Source: Trochalopteron elliotii
Lineage: Eukaryota; Chordata; Aves; Passeriformes; Leiothrichidae
Reading direction: 5' to 3'
Assembly: GCA_024734555.1 (NCBI GenBank)
Contig: JANPWX010019802.1
Span: 881,342 to 945,341 of the forward strand
DNA: 64,000 bases
The position numbers were made by a program, and so were the translations under genes. Within the stretch, counting starts at the first letter, position 1. Each line of letters begins with the position of its first letter. Below the pieces are notes generated by a model, which saw nothing but the letters and a program-made list of their open reading frames with translations, was not told the DNA's origin and ran no database searches. Shown one piece after another: positions 27,101 through 36,100 of this stretch.

Positions 27101-30100
27101 CCTGGGCACTGACAGCCCAGAGAGCCAAACGTGTCCTGGGCTGCATCCAGAGCAGTGTGGGCAGCAGGGCCAGAGAGGGGATTCTGCCCCTCTGCTCTGC
27201 TCTGCTGACACCCCACCTGCAGGGCTGCACCAGCTCTGGGATTGTTACTGAACAGTCCTGTGAGAAGACATCTGTACAGCAGTGGAGGAAGGTGCTGAGA
27301 ATTCTTTTAACTTCAGCACAATAGAGCATGACCCCTATATTTGTTGTTAGTGCTTAATTTTGTACATACAGTGCTTAGTACAAATACCAGAGATTAATGT
27401 GGCCTTGTGCTAACTCCCTACATCTGTGACTAATAAAACTTGCTCCAGTTAGTGCTTTCTTGTTTACTTCTATCAGTGATTTAATGTGTACTAAATAACA
27501 TCTTGGTTTAGAGAACGAGAATTGTGTGTCAGAGCAAAGAATGATAGATAAGAGGAGTACATTATGACCTGATGACATATTTGAGATACTCCCAAGGAGA
27601 AAAGGTTCGTCAGAAGATCTGGAACCATATCCAAACAACTGGAAATAATTAGCATATATGCGTGTGTTCAGGAAACACGAAAATACAACAGTTTCAGAAG
27701 TATAACCTGGTCTCTTAGGTTACCAGGCATTCATGCTTGGAAGAGAATCACCCATGCATTCAGCACTGCTAATGAAATAATGTTGGCTTCCTAATCTAAC
27801 AGATTTGATGGAGAGTTTATTTCCCAACTTTCAGGGACAGGGTCCCCAGCTCAGGCAGGATATGGACCTGCTGGAATGAATCCAAAGGAGGGCCACCAAG
27901 TAGTTTAGTGGGATGGAGTACCTCTCCTGTGAGGAAAAGCTGAGAGAATTGGGATTGCTCAGTCTGGAAAAGAGAAGGCTTTGGGGAGGCCTTATTGTTG
28001 CCTTCCAGTGCCTCAAGAGGTCTTACAGGAAAGATGGGGCAAGATTATTTACAAGAGCATGTAGTGACAAGACCAGGGGCAATGGCTGCAGACTGAAAGA
28101 GAGTAGGTTTAGATTAGATATTAGGAAGAAAATCTTCACTGTGAGGGTGGTGAGGCACTGGAACAGGGAAATTGTGGATGCTCCGTCTCTGGAAGTGTTC
28201 AAGGCCAGTTTGGATGGGCATCCTGGTCTGCTAGAGTGTGGCCCTGCACATGGCAGGGCTGGTTGGAACTAGATGATTGTGAAGGTCCCTTCCAACTCAA
28301 ACCATTCTATGATTCTATGACTGTATTACAGGAAAATTATTTCTGTTATTTTCAAAGAAGAAAATCTGGAATACTTACACAAACCAAAAGTGTATTAAGT
28401 ATGAATTATTACCTTAAAAAACAAAGCAACCTGATCTGTTTGAAAATGTGATGATACCAGCTAAAAGAGCAATTTTTTAAGTCACTGAAAGTATGATTTG
28501 GATCTGACTTTACATGGCATTTCTGATATTCAGCTTTTGCATCACTGGTATTTGCAGTGTCTCACTGGTAGGTTAATGAACCAGATACCATGCTATTATT
28601 CTATTATTCTATACTATTTTACTTTGTTTAAAGCCACTACTCCTCCTTTCCTAAACATTTCACGGTTTGTTAGAACCAAACTAAGGTGTCTTCCAGGTCT
28701 GCTGTCTGCTGTAGGCAGTGGGATCTGCCTACAAAGTGGCTCTTTGCTGTGCCACCATGCAATCCTTGTGCTGCATGAAATATATGCAGCTGAGCTGACT
28801 TTGAGGCACCCCATGTTCTCATGAGATTGTCATCTGGAAGTACTCACCAGTGTCCACGGAGCAGATTCTGTGAGTGCCTCTCTGTATCTCAGCTCATATG
28901 GTGCATGAGCTGTGGGCAGGTCCCATTTTATTATCAATTGGTTTGTGATCTGATAAGCATTTATGTTAGATGTTGACAAGCACTTTCCTAAAATGGGGGA
29001 TATAAAGCTGTTAAAATGGAAGGAAAGCAGGAAAGCTTTGGTGATTTTGCCTGTTGAGTGTGGTCTATAAAAATTAAAAGACTTGGCACAGAATACTTAA
29101 CGCTCTGAGACTTCAAAAAGCCCTGGAAATTAATAATTACCAAATCTTTATGGTATCAACAAAATACTGTTGTTCCTCTTGCCTTTCTTTTGTGAATGCT
29201 TGTACTGATTTCAGGAACACTCTTTTCTAGGCAGTTACTATTCTGAGTGAGGCTGAAAGGCAAAATTAAAATGTCAAGAGTACCTGCAATCATGAATTGT
29301 ATAAAAAATTTCAAGAATATCTTTAAATAAGTGCAAATACACTTTCATCTTCCTCTCCAATAAACACAATGTGGCCACAAGTCTTCAGTAAAGGTTATAT
29401 TGATAATTTGGGCTGTACTGGTATTAACTCCCAGCAGTGAGGAGCATTGTTTTTTCTTTGACCATGATTAGTCTGAGCCAGTGAAGTATTGTGAAGCTCT
29501 TAACATTAGTTCAGTGACCAGATATGTAGAGAATCTTTAAATAAACATCTAAAGGGAATAATAAATAGGCCTGCTTTTTTCATATCTTTCCTGTAGCACT
29601 GTGTAATGGACAAGTGGCCTTAGAAAAGAGTTGAATTTTGAAAAGGTTTCTCAAAATTCTAATGCCCTATATCAAGGATTCCTTAGGTGCACAGTGCTGA
29701 GTTGACCTGCTTTTTGCAAACCAATATAAAGAAATTCAGAAAGCCATCAAAGAGAGCATAGAAAGCTGGTTAAGTAAGGTATACAACTATTACCATGTAT
29801 TTTTCTGGATATGAATCTTAAATATTCCCTCCCCCCATAAAACACGATAGACTTCTGTTATTAACCTTATTCAAGGAAGTCAAACTGCATCTTATCTCTC
29901 TGAATCAGGAAAAATAACAGGAGTCATTTTGGGAGCCGAAATTTTGGAAATAATCTTTACAGACCTCAGCTTTAGCTGGGCACTGCAGTAACACAACTTG
30001 TGAAGACACTGTACCTGCTTTGCTTGGTAAAACTGAGATGTTCCTTCCTTTTGCACAGATGCCATGGGCATATTTCACTGCTATCCAAATGGATGCAAAT

Positions 30101-33100
30101 CTCTCAATATAGAGATTCCTTCGTTTTATTGTGATGGAAGGTGAAGATGTTTCTTGTTTAAAAGGTGCTCGTATTTTGTTCCTTCAGAGAAAAGGAAGCA
30201 GAATGAAAAATGTTTTTTTGGATTATAGTTATTCTTTCCTCCCTTGCCCAAGAAAGTAAAATTAAAGCAATTGATAGCTTTCCAGATACTGCTACACATA
30301 ATTCCATTTCTGGAAATCTTGAAGGTTCACCTTGAACAGCTCGAAACAGCAAGATTAATTCCAATGCTACAGTAACCCGAGCAAATTTAAATATGCGAAT
30401 CCTTGTGTTGTATGGTGGAGAACAGTTGAATTCCTTAAACTTTTAAGGCATAGCATGATACAACAAGATCCATATGACCTTCTTTTGTATTTACAGTGGG
30501 ATATATAGAGCATTTTGAAGGTATAAAATTAGGTTAGAAATTAATAAATCCTTGTCTCCCATAACAGAGGTGCCCAAATTCCTTTTGAACAGCAAAATTT
30601 CCCAGTTACATGAATCTAAATTACCATAAAGTTATGAAAAACCAGTTATGAGTTATATGACTATCTTTTGACTTGTATTCCTGCAAATCATCAGAGTTAA
30701 ATATCAGAGATATTTAAATGTCACCTGAGTCCTCAGCCCTGTAGATTTCTCCTGATATTCCTAATACACACAGCACAGGAAGTCCAAGAGTTTTTAAGGC
30801 CTTACATACAACTTTGCTGCCTATTTTTTTTCCTGTCTCTCTCATTTAGTCTCTGCCATACACAGGACAAATTTTTCCAAGGTTAAAATTGTGCAAGTTC
30901 AGTATTCTTGAAGAGATGGGCTAGCATACTAATTGCCTAGCTATGCATTTCAAGTATTAAATTACACACATCTTAATTCAATATTTAATACCTGAGGAAA
31001 AACTACTTGAAGGTTTTCTTCTCTTCTGCTTCAGGCTAGTTGTGAATCATCCATTAAAATTTCAAAGCATGATTTTGAATTCTTGGTTGGAACTTTTCTG
31101 TGGGAATGTTTATCTATAATCTTTTTCTCCTGACAACTAAATCATAAGGAGCAAGGACAAGGAACTATTACAACATCAAACTGATGTTACATGCAGGAAG
31201 GGGTGATACCCTCTTCTAGGCAATCTAAAAGCCCTTTCACATGTGGGGTTTTTTTCTTTCCTTTTAACCCAGCAGAGGAGGAGATAGGAAGTTTGTCTTC
31301 AAGACCACCAGGAGGAAGCTTAGGAGACTGAGGTTAAAGTCCTGACTCTGACTTGGAAATATCAACACCTGTGCCAAGGAACTGTCTCTCTCTTCCCCCA
31401 CCGACATCCTCTTTCAATCTTTTTTCTGCCTTGTCTGTTCATGACATCAACCCTGCAGCCTGGGAACAGCACAGTCTGGTTTTGGCTTAGGACTTCAAGA
31501 GTAACTGGCTTACAGATATTTCAACTGATAACATCTCTTCAGAAACAGAGCTGTTCCATAGATGTTTCTGCCCTTCAAAAAAATTGGGATTCTTTGAAGT
31601 CCCAAGAGACAAGACAAGTGCAGTGGAATTTGGTGCTTATTGCAAATTGGTGCCTGCTGCTACCTCCAGTGAGAAAATATTGAAGCTGATGGGGGGAGTA
31701 ACCTCAGCCTTGAGGTGGTTGCTTTATTCCTCTGCAATGTGAAGATGATCACCCTGGGGAATTTCCCAGTGTGGTGACATTTTCTTAGCTGTAGGAGATG
31801 CTTCTAACCACAGCTCATTTTTAATGACAAGGGGTGGTTATGTGGCAAAATAATCAGCAATGAATATCAGAATTTACCAACGGCATACAGTGTTCTACTC
31901 TATGTACCCCATGATACAGTCTCATGGTAAAGATCATGTCTTCTGATCTCACGTCTCTATTTGTGAACATACACCTAATCTCATGGGAGATTCCAGACAT
32001 CTAGATATAAATTGAGGAAATTCAATTTTGTAATGCAGCTGCAACTGAAGATATCATATTTGAGATAATCAGTTCAAAATTAACCCTACAAATTCATTCC
32101 ATCTGTGAAACCACTACTTGATAATTCAGAATTACCAGAAAGTATGCCACATCTGACATCTCCTTGGGTACATGCTATAGCAAAATACATAATATAAAAG
32201 TTTAATGTCTGTTTATGTTTGCATGTTTTTAAATTTTTTTTTTACCTTGAATGTATCTGTGTTGAATAGTCAATAAAATCAATAGCTGCAAATAAGGGTA
32301 ATTGGTAATTATTACCAATTATTTGGCAATAATGCATTAAACAGTGTGTTGGAGGCATGGTCAGCTGTATAATGACTTTGTACTGGGTTTGCATGGCAAG
32401 GTTTTGGGAGCAGGGGAGCAGATTGCTACAAAGGTGGCCTCTGTGAGAAATTGTAATAATCTTTCCCCAAGTAAAACAAAGCCAGTTCCAGCTGACTTCA
32501 GGACAGACCTGCTGCTGGCTAGGGCTGAGCCCACCAGCCATGGTGGCAGTGCCTCTGGGATAATGTAGTTAAAAGAGGGGAAAAACTGCTGCACAACAGC
32601 AGTTGGCAGAGAGGAACGAGAACATGTGGGAGCAGCTGAGAGCAGCCCACACTGGAGAAGGTTTGCAGGGGCTTGTGAACCCTTGAGGGATCTGCTTTGG
32701 AGCAGGCTGCTCTTGAAGGGCTGGCACCCCATGGAAGGGACCTACCCTGGAGCAGTTCATGAAGAAATGCAGCCCCAAGAATTCATGTTGCAGGAGTTCA
32801 TGATGGACTGCCTCCTGTGGGAGGATTCCCATGCTGGACCAGAGGAAGAGTCAGAAGAGAAAAGAAATGAGAGATAAAAGATGTAATGGACTGATCAAAA
32901 TCTTATTTCCTGCTCCCCCACAGCACTGGGGTGGAGGAGGTAGAGAATTCAGGAGAAAAGTTAAGCCCAGTACGAAGAAAATTATGGGGCAGAGGGTGGG
33001 GAGGGGGCAGAGAATGGGAAGGTGTTTCAAATTTTAGCTATATTTCTCATTACTCTGATTTGAATGTTAATAAACTAAATTCATTTTCCCAGGTCAGATA

Positions 33101-36100
33101 TGTTTTGCCCATAACAGTAATTGCTGAGATCTCTTCCTGTCCTTATCTTGACCCATGACCCTCTGTCATATTTTCTCTGCTCTGTTGGGCTGAGGACGGG
33201 AAGGATAGAACAGTTTTTGTGATGTCTAGCCAAAATCAACCTACCACTCTCTTACCAAGCTCTTACAAATCAATAGGTATTGATGAGAAGTGATGAAAGA
33301 TATTGACCAGCATTGTGTAACAACCCATAACATGATGAGATACACTAGAGTGAAACTCTGACAGATGGGATTCACATCTAACAGCAATAAAAGCTTTTTC
33401 TTTTCTGAGATTAATTTTCAGACTTACCATTTTAAGTATACAGTATAATTAACTGTATTTGCAGCAGTAGGTAATGGCAGCCAGGTACAGGTTAGATCCT
33501 CACTTAATTCTTTGTAACACACCAATTCATTGTCCCAGTCTGGAAGATGAAAACATGTGCACTGGAAAAGACCTATCACAGGCAATCATTAACTGACTCA
33601 AAGGGACTATGAGTAATGAAACCAAGTAAAAACCAGGCTAGAACTGGTCAGCTAGACCCCAGAATTGCTTCAAAACCATCACTCTCTATCTGAAGTTCAG
33701 AACTACACACTATTGCTGGATAAAAACAGTATTACTTTTATACTGCCAGCTTTATAAAGAACACATTATAAAACAGAAGGAGCATAACTTTATCTATAAA
33801 ATCAGTTGTTAGTAAATTTTTAAAAGAGAAATATGGGGCTTTTTTTTGCAACTGAACATACTGTTTTTTCCGTTGATGTGAAAGCAAACACAGATGACAT
33901 TATTAAAGGAACTTGGTTTTTGTCTTTAGTGGTTAAGTTTATGTCAGTATTTCAAAATACCAGGAACACTAATGATAAAATATGACTGTTGTTCTTCTTT
34001 TGCTTTGTGTCTTACTATCTGAACTATCTGTTCAGAAGAATCAGTCATGCTGTCTCAAAGTACCACCTAAAGACCTTTTGAAAAGGACTGGGATTTTTTG
34101 TTGTTGTTTTTCAGAAAAGTAGACAACAATCTCAACAGGCATGGCATGCTTAAGGTGAATTTTTCCTGATGAGTAGGGTCACAGAGTTCATACCTGTTAG
34201 GTTTAACAACTTGATGATAGCCCTATCAATCTTGAATAAGAAATGTTTTGCTATGTGATAAGTAAATACGAATATGTCTGGAGCTGGTGTTGGAGCACAG
34301 TTATGGTATCTCATAACCTAGGTTATGAGTTAAAAGATCAGCTCTCTAGTCCTCATTTCTTCCTACAACCTGAGTTACAAAGTATCCTCGGCATTCTTTT
34401 CATCATTGAGATGGCAAATGCTTATTTAAGTTAAAAGGTCTTTTGGAAAAAAAGTGTATCAAATGAGTACAGCACTGACTTTAATACCCTCACCTTATGA
34501 CACTTCTTTTCTCATACTAAATTAATAATACTTTTCTAATAAAGTTATGCTGCATCAGTTCAGGTGTGTACAGGTTCCTTTCAGGAAGCTGGAGATCATG
34601 TTTTCCTTATTTCCATAGCAACGTGAAATATTACAGAATTCTTTGCTTTTTTCATCTGGCCACCAAACCACATCTTTGTCTCCTCACCTATGAACATGGT
34701 GTCTGTCAACAGCAGGGAAAACAGCAACAGCTCTCACATTCTTCTCCTGTTTTACTCTGAATTAAACCTTACACTTACCTAGTGTTTCTCTGTTGTTGTT
34801 TTGAAGAAACACCTGAAAACCAAACCTTTCCGAAACTACTGTAATACTTCATGTCAATAAATTGATAATATACTGCTCCTGAAACTATTTGAAATGAGTT
34901 CTATTAACTCAGATCTACATGGTGTGTATCACGTTGCAGACCTGTCTTTGCTTACAGAGGAACAGGAGTCGTATTGCTCCTCATGCCCTAAGTTTAACAA
35001 AATCCCCGTCTTTCTCTATGAGATTATGGTATTAGAGCAAACAAAGAAAAAATAGTGTATTTTGTGTGTGGAAATAGTGTATAAGCTCAACTAACACCCC
35101 AATGCATCCTCCTACTCCCAATACACTGAAGTTCTGCATTACTTTCTCCTGATGAATATAATGAATCTTGTACATTTTTATTTTCACTTGTCCTGTTTGT
35201 GGATATTAGTGTCCACATGCACATCCATTTTTTATTCTTGGGCTTTCTTTGTTTTACTGTACTGCTCCACCTTAACATGTATATTATTAATTCTTCCCTG
35301 ACGTAGCACAGATACTAGCTGTATAATGACTGTGCTCCAAGAACTGTGCGAAGAAAGAAAAAAATTTCTTTGTTCTGAAGAAAATACAATTCAGTTTCTC
35401 CACTAAAAAAAAAAAGCAAACAAAAAAAACCCCCCAAACCAACAAACAAATCAAACCCCAAACCACCCACCTTTAATTTTTTTTCAGTCTAGAACTTTCT
35501 GGTTTTCTTCCTGAGCATCTGGTTTTCTCACTAATGATTTAATGGAGCTTAGTCTGGCAGGTCAATTGCAAGGACTGGAAAATCATCCACGGCTAATTTC
35601 AGAAGAACATAGTCCTCCTGCAGATGCCTTGCCCAGTGTCACAGTGTACTCAAGAACCTGTCATCTCTGTTAGCAAGCAGGACGTTCCTGCCTACAATAA
35701 ATCCAGCACAAAGTACATCAGATGACCACCCACTGATCTGCAATAATATATCAGAATGTGTTGTACTGTTCCTTCTCCATCATCACCATCAGTAATTCCC
35801 CCGTTAAATGGGAAGCAGAGATATCCGTCACACATAAACGCAGAGATCTTTTCAAAGGGCGGCTGTCTGCAATGCGCTGGCCAGGCTTTCACAGCCTGAG
35901 GGTGAACCCGGCCGTGCCCTGCCGCCACACAGACACACCTACCCGTGCTGCTCGGGACTGGATTTCCCTTTGGGAAAGGCTTTTAGGGGCCATTCTCCGG
36001 CGGGAGCCCTCGGCAGGGCTGAGCGCCCGCCGGAGCGCGGGCACCGCGCCTGGACCCGAGCGATCCCCGGAGCGATCCCCGGAGCGATCCCCGGAGCGGT

